Positions 1-6,166 of a DNA stretch of 11,503 bases are shown piece by piece. The stretch covers positions 1-11,503 of the forward strand of contig JAKAIQ010000048.1 in assembly GCA_021825035.1 (NCBI GenBank). Direction: 5' to 3'. Source of the stretch: Deltaproteobacteria bacterium (lineage in GTDB: Bacteria > Desulfobacterota > GWC2-55-46). The notes under the pieces are model-generated. The model ran no database searches and had not been told where the DNA came from. It saw only the letters and a list, made by a program, of their open reading frames with translations. Made by a program: the position numbers and the translations under genes. The stretch's first letter is position 1, and every line of letters begins with the position of its first letter.

Positions 1-1449
1 GGTAAGCACCCTCTCCGGAATGACGGCCTTCCCGGCCCGTTCGTTTATCCCGGCGGACAGCTCGTAGACGAGCGTCTTCGGCACGTCCTTTATGACGGCG
101 AACCCTCCGGCCATGTCGCCGTAGAGGGTCGCGTATCCGACGCTCATCTCGCTCTTGTTCCCGGTCGTGAGGACGAGCCATCCGAACTTGTTGCTGAGGG
201 CCATGAGGATGTTCCCGCGTATGCGCGCCTGCACGTTCTCCTCGGCGATATCCGGTTTTCTTCCCTTGAAGGGCTTTTTCAGGATGTCGAGATAGCTCTC
301 GAAGACGCCGTCCATGGGCACGGTTATGAACTCGATGCCGAGGTTTTTTGCAAGGGCCCGCGCGTCGGCCCCGCTTTCCCCGGAGGTGTATCTCGACGGC
401 ATGAAAACGCCGGTTATGTTCTCCCTGCCGAGGGCGAGGGCCGCTATCGAAGCGACGAGCGAGGAGTCCACCCCGCCGCTCAAGCCTATCACGGCATGAC
501 GGAAGCCGTTTTTTTTCACATAGTCGCGCGTGCCGAGGACAAGGGCTTCGAGTATCTCTTCGTTTTTTTCAAGAGGCTCTTCCGCCCTTTTCGGGAGCCG
601 CGGCCTCGGCTTCGGCCTCTTTTCGCAATCGAGGATTATCCTTCTCACGCCGTCGGCGGGCTCCCTCAGCCGCTCCTCCCTCTTTTTCGGGTCATGGAGG
701 CGGGCCATGCGCGTGGCGTCGATGTTCAGGTCAGCCACTATCAGGTCTTCCTCGAACGGCCTGCCCCTCGCGATAACGGCGCCCTTTTCGTCTATTATCA
801 TCCCCTGGCCGTCGAAGACGAGCTCGTCCTGGCCTCCGACCATGTTGTTGTAGGCTATGATGACCTCGTTGTCCATGGCCCGCGTTATGAGCATCTCTTC
901 CCTTATCCACGCCTTGCCCATGTGGTAAGGCGAGGCGTTTATGTTCACGATGACCTGCGCCCCGGCGAGCGCCTGCGCCCTGGCAGGCCCCTCCGGATAC
1001 CATATGTCCTCGCATATCCCAACGCCCACGGTAACGCCGTTCAGCGTCACGTTCACGGGCGCGGAACCGGCCTGGAAGTACCTCATTTCGTCGAAGACCC
1101 CGTAGTTCGGCAGATACGTCTTGTGGTAGACGCCCGCGACCCTGCCGTCGTGGATGATGGCCGCGGCGTTGAAGATGTCTTCCTCGCGGTTCACGAACCC
1201 GGCTATGGCGGCAATGCCCTTTATCTTCCTGCTCAGGCCGTGCAGGCAGTCGATGTTGTCGTCTATGAACCCCGGCTTCAAGAGGAGGTCTTCGGGAGGA
1301 TAGCCCGTTATGGAAAGCTCCGGGAAGAGGATGATGTCGCAGCCGAGCTTGCGGGCCTTTTCGGCGCAGGAGAGCATCTTCGAGGCGTTGCCGCCGAGGT
1401 CCCCGACCGTGACGTTTATCTGCGCCATCGCCAATCTCAATCGCAGCAT
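1..1449 (-). CDS. nadE: Glutamine-dependent NAD+ synthetase, C-terminus cut by window edge
   Basis: This enzyme makes NAD+ from deamido-NAD+, ATP and glutamine in the cytoplasm. It is the last step of NAD synthesis. The 483 visible residues show two domains. The N-terminal nitrilase-type glutaminase (about 1-270) has the expected Glu-Lys-Cys triad: E44 in FPELSITGYPPED, K110 in YHKTYLPNY and C146 in GVGICEDIW. The synthetase domain has the ATP pyrophosphatase loop SGGVDSS at 324-330 and later TTGNKSEMSVGY. Roughly the last 60-70 residues are missing beyond position 1. I chose ATG at 1449 because MLRLRLAMAQINVTVGD matches the usual family N-terminus; ATG at 1428 would remove the first beta strand. 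No Shine-Dalgarno is seen, and a -10 box sits 8 nt upstream, so the mRNA may be leaderless. The gene is divergent from the TPR gene. Function is certain; the exact start is fairly sure. Confidence 0.95.
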   Translation of the reverse strand, partial: MLRLRLAMAQINVTVGDLGGNASKMLSCAEKARKLGCDIILFPELSITGYPPEDLLLKPGFIDDNIDCLHGLSRKIKGIAAIAGFVNREEDIFNAAAIIHDGRVAGVYHKTYLPNYGVFDEMRYFQAGSAPVNVTLNGVTVGVGICEDIWYPEGPARAQALAGAQVIVNINASPYHMGKAWIREEMLITRAMDNEVIIAYNNMVGGQDELVFDGQGMIIDEKGAVIARGRPFEEDLIVADLNIDATRMARLHDPKKREERLREPADGVRRIILDCEKRPKPRPRLPKRAEEPLEKNEEILEALVLGTRDYVKKNGFRHAVIGLSGGVDSSLVASIAALALGRENITGVFMPSRYTSGESGADARALAKNLGIEFITVPMDGVFESYLDILKKPFKGRKPDIAEENVQARIRGNILMALSNKFGWLVLTTGNKSEMSVGYATLYGDMAGGFAVIKDVPKTLVYELSAGINERAGKAVIPERVLT

Positions 1450-1457
1450 GGGAAGAG

Positions 1458-1484
1458 ATTATCAAAAGGAGGCTGTCGTGTAAA
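1458..1484 (-). promoter_or_regulatory. Candidate nadE promoter
   Basis: On the minus strand, TTTACA (1484-1479) and GATAAT (1463-1458) are separated by 15 bp. The -10 box ends only 8 nt before the ATG at 1449, so transcription would begin at or within two bases of the start codon. The short spacer is a weakness. Confidence 0.5.
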
Positions 1485-1590
1485 GGGGGTTCGGCTTTTT
1501 GAGGGAAGTTTCGGGCGCCGCGTCCACTTCTTTCCCGAAGAGGGGACGGGAGCAGGGGGAAAAAGGGGGTTATGAATGCTCCGCGCTTCC

Positions 1591-1636
1591 GGGAATCCTC
1601 GAAAATCTCCCCTGTCCCTTCTTTATAAAAGAGGGG
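1591..1636. repeat. Short intergenic hairpin repeat
   Basis: The element opens with GGGAATCCTCGAAA (1591-1604) and continues into a C-rich stretch. It ends in a hairpin whose arms are 1616-1624 (CCCTTCTTT) and 1628-1636 (AAAGAGGGG), with loop ATA and one G-T pair. From memory, similar elements ending in a pyrimidine/purine hairpin are scattered between genes in Deltaproteobacteria and relatives. The rest of 1450-1694 holds two promoters and G-rich sequence, but I see no gene in it. Confidence 0.6.
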
Positions 1637-1653
1637 AGCCGCGTAAACCTTCC

Positions 1654-1682
1654 TTTACAGGAGTTTCGGGAACGGCTATAAT
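1654..1682 (+). promoter_or_regulatory. Strong sigma70-type promoter of the TPR gene
   Basis: TTTACA (1654-1659) and a perfect TATAAT (1677-1682) are separated by exactly 17 bp. The predicted start point near 1689-1690 lies about 5 nt before the ATG at 1695. No Shine-Dalgarno fits in that leader, so the transcript would be essentially leaderless. Confidence 0.75.
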
Positions 1683-1694
1683 CCCCTCTGTAAA

Positions 1695-2723
1695 ATGACA
1701 ATCGACCCTCACATAATTTTTGAAAAGGCTGAAAAAAAGAGGAGGGCGTCGAAGTTCCTCGAAGCCATCCCGCTTTATCTCGCTTCCAAAAAGCTCGCGG
1801 CTGAGGATGACCTCAAAACCGCCTGTCTTTTTGCCCTCGGCGACGTTTACCGGATGGTCGGCGACTTCGAGAAGGCCAAAGGTTCGTACCGCGCGGCGCA
1901 CAGGCTCGCCCTCGCCTCGAAGGACGAAGGGCTCGCCTTCGATTCTCTTGTCGGACTCGGTCTTGCCCTGCGGGCTACGGGCGACTTCAAGGAGGCTATC
2001 CCGCTCTTTGACAGGAGCCTCAGGTGGTACAAATTGCACGACGATGCCGAAGGTGTTGCGTTTACCCTCTGGGCGCGCGCCGGGGCCTACCGGATAAAGG
2101 GCGACCTCGCCTCCGCGCTAAAAGGGTTTAAGGAATCCAAAGAGATGTTCGCCCGCCTGCGCGACAGAAGCGGCGTCGGGTACTGCTTTACCGGCCTCGG
2201 CGGGGCTTCAAGGGTCGCCGGAAGGCCGCTCGATTCATACAAATACTATCTTGAGGCGAACAGGATATTCAGGACTCTCAGGGACACCTTCGGGGCCGCC
2301 TACTCATACTGCGGCATAGCGAACTCCATGAGGATGCGGGACGACTTCAGGGGGTCTCTCGCCTACTTCAAAAAGGCCAAGACGAATTACAGGAAGATAG
2401 GCGATAAGGTGAGCTACGCCTACACGCTCTGGGGCGAGGGGAGCGCGTACCGGATGCTCGGAAAAAACGCGCTGGCGGCAAAGGACTTCGAGGAGGCCGA
2501 AAAGCTCTTCAGGATCACGAAAGACAAAAGGGGCCTCGTCTACTGCCTCCTGTCCGTCAGCGAGCTTGAGTTCCTGAAAGACCCTAAGAAAGGCATGCGG
2601 CTCGCCAAGGACGCGCTCAAAAAGGCCCTCTCGCTCAGCCTCGGCGTGGAGATAAAATACGTAAGAAAAGTCGTTGAGGCGATGTCGAAGAATCCGGAAA
2701 AACTGCCGCTGAACTTAGCTTAA
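1695..2723 (+). CDS. Tetratricopeptide repeat protein with six 40-residue units
   Basis: This is a 342-residue soluble protein built almost entirely of TPR units. TPRs form helical scaffolds that bind partner proteins or peptides; the partner is unknown here. The turn dipeptide between the two helices of each unit recurs at exactly 40-residue steps: GD at 56, 96 and 136, GR at 176, DD at 216 and GK at 256. Each unit also has a run of small residues (for example LGDVYRMVGD and ARAGAYRIKGD) and an aromatic in helix B. The 40-residue period is longer than the classic 34. There is no signal peptide, membrane segment or catalytic domain. ATG 1695 is the only Met before residue 54, and it lies 12 nt behind a strong -10 box. 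It stands alone on this strand, 66 bp before the nucleotidyltransferase region. I do not recognise a specific function. Confidence 0.88.
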   Translation: MTIDPHIIFEKAEKKRRASKFLEAIPLYLASKKLAAEDDLKTACLFALGDVYRMVGDFEKAKGSYRAAHRLALASKDEGLAFDSLVGLGLALRATGDFKEAIPLFDRSLRWYKLHDDAEGVAFTLWARAGAYRIKGDLASALKGFKESKEMFARLRDRSGVGYCFTGLGGASRVAGRPLDSYKYYLEANRIFRTLRDTFGAAYSYCGIANSMRMRDDFRGSLAYFKKAKTNYRKIGDKVSYAYTLWGEGSAYRMLGKNALAAKDFEEAEKLFRITKDKRGLVYCLLSVSELEFLKDPKKGMRLAKDALKKALSLSLGVEIKYVRKVVEAMSKNPEKLPLNLA

Positions 2724-2750
2724 TCCATCCCACATATCCCCTTAAACCCC

Positions 2751-2778
2751 TTGCAAAGGCGAGGTCGCTTGTTATAAT
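2751..2778 (+). promoter_or_regulatory. Promoter of the mntA-type gene
   Basis: TTGCAA (2751-2756) and TATAAT (2773-2778) are separated by 16 bp. TG at 2770-2771 adds an extended -10 motif. Transcription should start near 2785, leaving a leader of about 20 nt for the TTG start at 2805, or about 5 nt for an alternative ATG at 2790. Confidence 0.7.
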
Positions 2779-2791
2779 CTCTGATATAGAT

Positions 2792-2796
2792 GGAGG
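2792..2796 (+). promoter_or_regulatory. Ribosome binding site that favours a TTG start
   Basis: GGAGG lies 8 nt before TTG at 2805. It overlaps the alternative ATG at 2790, which itself has no upstream Shine-Dalgarno. This makes the TTG the better start by ribosome-binding logic. Confidence 0.65.
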
Positions 2797-2804
2797 AATA
2801 TCAC

Positions 2805-3101
2805 TTGGATACAACTCTGAAAAGGACAAAGAATATTCTCAGGGAATACAGGCCCGTATTGGAAGAGGAATACAAGGTTAGGGAGATCGGCCTCTTCGGC
2901 TCATATGTGCGGGGCGAACAGAAGAAGAGAAGCGACCTGGACGTACTTGTAGACTTTTATGCGCCCATAAGCCTTTTAAAGTTTATAAAACTTGAAAACT
3001 ACCTTGGCGACCTTCTCGGCGTTAAAGTGGATCTCGTTATGAAGGATTCCCTGAAGCCGCGGATAGGATGCCATATCCTTAAAGAAGTGGTCAACGTATG
3101 A
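2805..3101 (+). CDS. mntA: Minimal nucleotidyltransferase, MntA-type antitoxin
   Basis: This is a 98-residue member of the polymerase-beta-like minimal nucleotidyltransferases. In HEPN/MNT (type VII) toxin-antitoxin pairs, MntA silences the HepT ribonuclease by adding AMP groups to a tyrosine. The signature GSYVRGEQKKRSDLDVLVD shows the GS(x10)DxD active site. The third carboxylate is in GVKVDLVMK, and the ending LKPRIGCHILKEVV is typical of the family. The length is normal. TTG 2805 is preferred because of GGAGG at 2792-2796; ATG 2790 would add five residues. The stop overlaps the ATG of the next frame by 4 bp, the usual arrangement for a coupled hepT, but that frame ends after 13 codons. 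Base composition is more AT-rich than in the TPR gene, which suggests transfer. The family is certain; activity as a lone antitoxin is unknown. Confidence 0.88.
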   Translation: MDTTLKRTKNILREYRPVLEEEYKVREIGLFGSYVRGEQKKRSDLDVLVDFYAPISLLKFIKLENYLGDLLGVKVDLVMKDSLKPRIGCHILKEVVNV

Positions 3102-3139
3102 AAAGGGAGTTCCTGGACTACGTGGATAGATACATATGA
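3098..3139 (+). pseudogene. hepT: Remnant of a HepT (HEPN) toxin gene
   Basis: ATG 3098 overlaps the mntA stop as ATGA and reads MKREFLDYVDRYI before TGA at 3137-3139. The opening resembles HEPN (DUF86) toxins, which commonly begin with a basic residue pair followed by an acidic/aromatic helix. The HEPN catalytic Rx4-6H/Y motif and the rest of the roughly 110-140 residue protein are absent. In another frame a few residues (YDFLV) could continue the similarity before it is lost at the palindrome at 3146. Truncation by a frameshift plus a rearrangement is inferred. The stub is too short for a homology call on its own; position next to mntA is the main support. Confidence 0.5.
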
Positions 3140-3164
3140 CTTTTTGGTGAGAGGCTCTCACCCT
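3138..3164 (+). repeat. Left palindromic boundary element
   Basis: GACTTTTT is followed by the palindrome GGTGAGAGGCTCTCACC (3146-3162) and CT. The palindrome has arms GGTGAGA/TCTCACC and a 3-base centre. A related element with the same internal spacing lies at 4572-4598; together they bracket the AT-rich insert. No T-run follows the stem on either strand, so it is not an intrinsic terminator. Confidence 0.6.
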
Positions 3165-3223
3165 GCAAACTGTAAATGCTTTTCGTGACTACCCAAGTCT
3201 GCATCATTCTTACAAAACTGTCG

Positions 3224-3559
3224 TCAGCGTGCAACCTGTCGTTTTTTTCTTGATGTCACATGCGGCGCGGCTTCTTTTTGGCGGAATCTTGAAAGCATAA
3301 TGTCGTTTATTAAAGCCCGGTCATACTTTGTTATATTCTCGAATTTAAGCTTCTTCAGAAGGTCATCTTTTGAATATTTCAATGCAAGCTTGCCAAAGGC
3401 CTCATCCATAAAAGAAACCGATGCGACCAGAATGTTGTCGAAATCCAGGGAGAAAGACCTCGCGGTGTCCCACTTACTTCTTATAATCCTGTTTAATTTC
3501 TCACCATCGTCTCTCGTCACCATTTTATCATCGCATATTTTCTTTAAATTCATTCTCAT
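3224..3559 (-). CDS. Small STAS-like protein, DUF4325 type
   Basis: This is a 111-residue cytoplasmic protein. Residues 38-58 (LDFDNILVASVSFMDEAFGKL) match the hallmark strand-loop-helix of the STAS-like DUF4325 family, which I recognise from memory; the family has no established function. STAS domains bind GHKL-type kinases and other partners in regulatory switches. Before it is a short charged helix region (KICDDKMVTRDDGEKLNRII); after it is a basic tail ending RKKRQVAR. ATG 3559 has a good Shine-Dalgarno (GAGG at 3570-3567, 7 nt away). It starts 23 bp downstream of the ATPase gene on the same strand, so the two are almost surely cotranscribed and probably interact. The region is clearly more AT-rich than the flanking housekeeping genes. 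The family call is good, the role is inferred. Confidence 0.75.
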   Translation of the reverse strand: MRMNLKKICDDKMVTRDDGEKLNRIIRSKWDTARSFSLDFDNILVASVSFMDEAFGKLALKYSKDDLLKKLKFENITKYDRALINDIMLSRFRQKEAAPHVTSRKKRQVAR

Positions 3560-3582
3560 TTGAACACCTCAAAAATATTATA

Positions 3583-4455
3583 TCAGAAACTCTCCGACGT
3601 AAGAAAGTAAAATCCTTGTTTGTCGACATTTATTTCCAGTTCGATTAGCGTGCCATCAAATGGCAGAGACATAGTCTGCTCCTCTATTCGTGGCTTTTTG
3701 GGGTCGCTATAATTCCACAAGACTTTACCACGTCCTGACAGAATATATAGCTTCCCTTCATTTACCTTTACAAATCGGTTGATATTATCCAATCCTTTGC
3801 CAGCTCCGCCTTGTTTGCGGCTTGTCACTCCTTCTTGGATTGCGAGTTTTATGCCGTCATAATCACTTCTCAGACTTTTATATTTACTGACTTTTTTTAA
3901 AGATGCAAGAATACCGATGCCGAAATCAGCGACACAGAGCCTTATATGACCGGCCTGTGGATATGTCTGGGCACAGACATAACATCCTTTCCTTGATTCA
4001 CTATGGTCGAATACATTGGTCATCAGCTCGTTCAAAGCCATCTTAAGAGAACCCTGCACGCCTTCGGACATACTTATCGAGCTTTTAAAAACTTCTAAAA
4101 TTTGGTCCGTTAGAAAATAATCAATCTTCTTTAAACATCTGAGCTGTACATTGGGACTCTCTATTTTATAAGGCTCACGGGTCAAGTTGAAGAATTTATT
4201 GAAGCCGATGCCTTGTAGAAAACGCTTCGTTTTGACATCCCGCGGTTCTATATATTCAGCTTTCTTGTTGTTGCTTAAAACTTCTGAAATTGTTCCAGCC
4301 AGAAGTACGATTCCGAAAGGAGTGACAAACGTTGTCCGAGAAAGGTCAACAAGCAGCGTGTCCTTCCCTGCCGTCCGCGCCTTATGACATAATTCAATCA
4401 TGGCGTTTGAAAATCCTATCGTTAATAATTTGGAGAACTGAAGATTCTCAGTCAT
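3583..4455 (-). CDS. STAS-like domain fused to GHKL ATPase
   Basis: This is a 290-residue soluble protein. Residues 33-60 (TLLVDLSRTTFVTPFGIVLL, then AGTISEVL) look like the core of a STAS-like fold. Residues about 130-275 form a GHKL (histidine-kinase-like) ATP-binding domain: N box LNELMTNVFDHS (141-152), G1 box VADFGIGI (175-182), G2 box GGAGKGL (216-222), and a closing strand GTLIELEI (269-274 and beyond). There is no DHp helix with a phospho-accepting histidine and no membrane segment, so this is not a classical sensor kinase. Anti-sigma kinases such as SpoIIAB and RsbW share the ATPase fold. ATG 4455 is the first possible start; an in-frame TAA lies four codons upstream and no clear Shine-Dalgarno is seen. 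The next gene, 23 bp downstream, encodes a STAS-like protein. A partner-switch-like regulator is an inference; the output is unknown. Confidence 0.8.
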   Translation of the reverse strand: MTENLQFSKLLTIGFSNAMIELCHKARTAGKDTLLVDLSRTTFVTPFGIVLLAGTISEVLSNNKKAEYIEPRDVKTKRFLQGIGFNKFFNLTREPYKIESPNVQLRCLKKIDYFLTDQILEVFKSSISMSEGVQGSLKMALNELMTNVFDHSESRKGCYVCAQTYPQAGHIRLCVADFGIGILASLKKVSKYKSLRSDYDGIKLAIQEGVTSRKQGGAGKGLDNINRFVKVNEGKLYILSGRGKVLWNYSDPKKPRIEEQTMSLPFDGTLIELEINVDKQGFYFLTSESF

Positions 4456-4518
4456 AAAAGTTTTTTAAGAGGCAGGGCTTAAAGCACAGATTTTTCACTT
4501 CTGACCGCCAGTCCGGTA

Positions 4519-4524
4519 ATTATA
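4519..4524 (-). promoter_or_regulatory. Possible -10 box for the ATPase/STAS operon
   Basis: TATAAT on the minus strand lies 63 nt before the ATG at 4455. No convincing -35 box is found at 16-18 bp, so this is weak. The surrounding gap 4456-4720 holds only palindromes and no gene that I can support. Confidence 0.3.
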
Positions 4525-4571
4525 GTTTAAGGGGGGGCTGTGCCCTCCTTTTGCTGGCAAGGTAAGCAATA

Positions 4572-4598
4572 GACTGTTTGGTGGGCAGAGCCCACCCT
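4572..4598 (+). repeat. Right palindromic boundary element
   Basis: GACTGTTT is followed by the palindrome GGTGGGCAGAGCCCACC (4580-4596) and CT. Arms are GGTGGGC/GCCCACC with centre AGA. It matches the element at 3138-3164 at 20 of 27 positions, and two arm changes (A-T to G-C, and A-T to C-G) preserve pairing. A smaller GGGC/GCCC hairpin lies just before it at 4535-4545. Confidence 0.6.
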
Positions 4599-4694
4599 AT
4601 TACGTTATCGGACGGCCTTTCAAGCGTCTATCGCGGCTTTCTTTTCAGCAGGCCGCCGCAATCGGCAAGGCTCAATGCCGCCGGTGTGCTTGTT

Positions 4695-4719
4695 CTGGCC
4701 GGTCTCTGCCTCCGGCCAG
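4695..4719 (-). terminator. Hairpin directly after the mutase stop codon
   Basis: Arms CTGGCCGG and CCGGCCAG are perfect 8-bp complements around a 9-nt loop, starting one base after the stop of the mutase gene. No T-run follows on the minus strand, so it may protect the 3' end of the mRNA or be a Rho-type end rather than a strong intrinsic terminator. Confidence 0.4.
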
Positions 4720-4720
4720 G

Positions 4721-6166
4721 TCAAAACGGCAGAGCCTCGCCAACGAGGACTTTTTGCAGTTTTTCTTTTATGAACTCCTTGGCCGCTTCAAGGAGCTTTT
4801 CGCTCGTTGCCTCGAACCTCAGCACCAGGACAGGCTGGGTGTTGCTCGCGCGCACGAGCGCCCAGCCGCCCTCGAAGTTTATCCGAAGCCCGTCGATCCT
4901 GACGACGTCCCTTATCCTGAAATCCCCGCTCCCGCCGCCCAACACGGAATCGAGCCGCTCTACCGCGTCGAATTTCACGTCGTCCGGGCAGTCTATCCTT
5001 ATCTCCGGGGTGGAGAACGTCTCAGGGATGCCTTCAAGGAGGGCCGAAAACCTGAACCCCGGGTTTGCCGCCATTTTTTCGGCCATTATCTCGACGAGCC
5101 TGCATGACGCGTAGATGGCGTCGTCAAACCCGAAGTACCTGTCGGCGAAGAATATGTGCCCGCTCATCTCCCCGGCCATGGCCGCCTTCAGCTCCTTCAT
5201 CCTGGCCTTTATGAGCGAATGCCCGGTCTTCCACATGACGGGCCTGCCGCCGGCCTTCGCTATCTCGTCGTACATCACCTGGCTGCATTTGACCTCCCCG
5301 ACTATCGTCGCGCCCCGTTCCTTCTCGAGGATCGCCCTCGAAAAGATTATCATGAGCTTGTCGCCCCAGATGATCCTGCCGGACTCGTCCACCACGCCTA
5401 TCCTGTCGGCGTCGCCGTCATAGGCTATCCCGAAGTCCGCCCCCTCCCTAACCACAGCGGCCGCGAGGTCGCGGACGTTTTTTGGTTGCGTCGGGTCCGG
5501 ATGATGGTTCGGGAAATGCCCGTCCGGCTCGGTGAAAAGCCCGCTGATTTCGCAGCCGAGATTCCTCAGAAGCGGCATCGCGACCGGGCCTGCCGTGCCG
5601 TTGCCGCAATCAACGACTATCCTGAGGGGCCTTTTGAGGACGGGCAGGGCGAACCGCTCGCCGATTTCATCCACGTATTTCGATATTACGTCGAACTTCT
5701 CGACTATGCCGGGCCGGACGCCGACGGGCGGCCTCTTGCCCTCATCAAGCATTATCCTCTTCAACTCCTGTATGCCTTCCCCGTAAAGCGTATCCTTTCC
5801 GGCGCCCACCTTGAAGCCGTTGTATTCCGGAGGGTTGTGGCTGCCGGTTATCATTATGCCGCCGTCCACCGGAAGCGTGTGCATGGAAAAATACAGCAGC
5901 GGCGTGGGGCATTCGCCGAGGTCGATGCAGTCCACGCCGCCGGACGTAAGCCCCTTTATGAGCGCGTCGCGGAGCGCGTTGGAGCTGAGCCTGACGTCCC
6001 TGCCGACGCTTATCCTTAACCCCTTTCCCTGGCCGCGCGCAGGCGTCCTGCCCAGATAGAGGGCGTAGCTCCTGCCGATAAGAAAGGCCACTTCCGGCGT
6101 GAGGTCATCCCCGTACGTCCCCCTTATGTCGTATTCGCGAAATATGGCGTCCGCCATCCCGGTCAT
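4721..6166 (-). CDS. manB: Phosphomannomutase/phosphoglucomutase
   Basis: This 481-residue alpha-D-phosphohexomutase interconverts hexose 6- and 1-phosphates (mannose and/or glucose) through a phosphoserine, supplying sugar nucleotides for cell-surface polysaccharide and glycogen metabolism. All four family loops are visible: the active-site serine S109 in TGSHNPPEYNGFK, the magnesium loop DGDADR at 250-255, the sugar-binding loop GEMSGH at 332-337, and the C-terminal phosphate-binding loop RASNTQP. Length is normal for the AlgC/ManB family. ATG 6166 overlaps the tadA stop (ATGA) and has GGAGG about 8 nt upstream, implying translational coupling to tadA. ATG 6157 is a less likely start. Whether mannose or glucose phosphate is the main substrate cannot be read from sequence; the glgP gene in the window gives only a loose hint of glucose 1-phosphate flux. 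Confidence 0.93.
   Translation of the reverse strand: MTGMADAIFREYDIRGTYGDDLTPEVAFLIGRSYALYLGRTPARGQGKGLRISVGRDVRLSSNALRDALIKGLTSGGVDCIDLGECPTPLLYFSMHTLPVDGGIMITGSHNPPEYNGFKVGAGKDTLYGEGIQELKRIMLDEGKRPPVGVRPGIVEKFDVISKYVDEIGERFALPVLKRPLRIVVDCGNGTAGPVAMPLLRNLGCEISGLFTEPDGHFPNHHPDPTQPKNVRDLAAAVVREGADFGIAYDGDADRIGVVDESGRIIWGDKLMIIFSRAILEKERGATIVGEVKCSQVMYDEIAKAGGRPVMWKTGHSLIKARMKELKAAMAGEMSGHIFFADRYFGFDDAIYASCRLVEIMAEKMAANPGFRFSALLEGIPETFSTPEIRIDCPDDVKFDAVERLDSVLGGGSGDFRIRDVVRIDGLRINFEGGWALVRASNTQPVLVLRFEATSEKLLEAAKEFIKEKLQKVLVGEALPF

Noticed and set aside
496..1575. Long plus-strand open frame of 359 codons
   Set aside because: It is antisense to nadE, whose intact catalytic motifs explain the region. 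The translation has no recognisable domain and is rich in Arg/Val/Pro as expected of a GC-rich shadow.
3146..3162. Palindrome read as an intrinsic terminator
   Set aside because: The T-run precedes the stem on the plus strand and becomes an A-run after it on the minus strand, so it does not fit a terminator.
3300..3563. Plus-strand open frame of 87 codons in the insert
   Set aside because: It is antisense to the DUF4325-type gene, which has a good ribosome binding site and a family motif.
4578..4720. Possible gene fragment upstream of and antisense to the mutase 3' end
   Set aside because: The plus-strand translation is Leu/Ala/Arg-rich but matches nothing I recognise, and the segment is dominated by palindromes.
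5156..6019. Plus-strand open frame of 287 codons inside the hexomutase region
   Set aside because: It is antisense to a complete mutase with all active-site loops; composition is His/Arg/Pro-rich without any motif.
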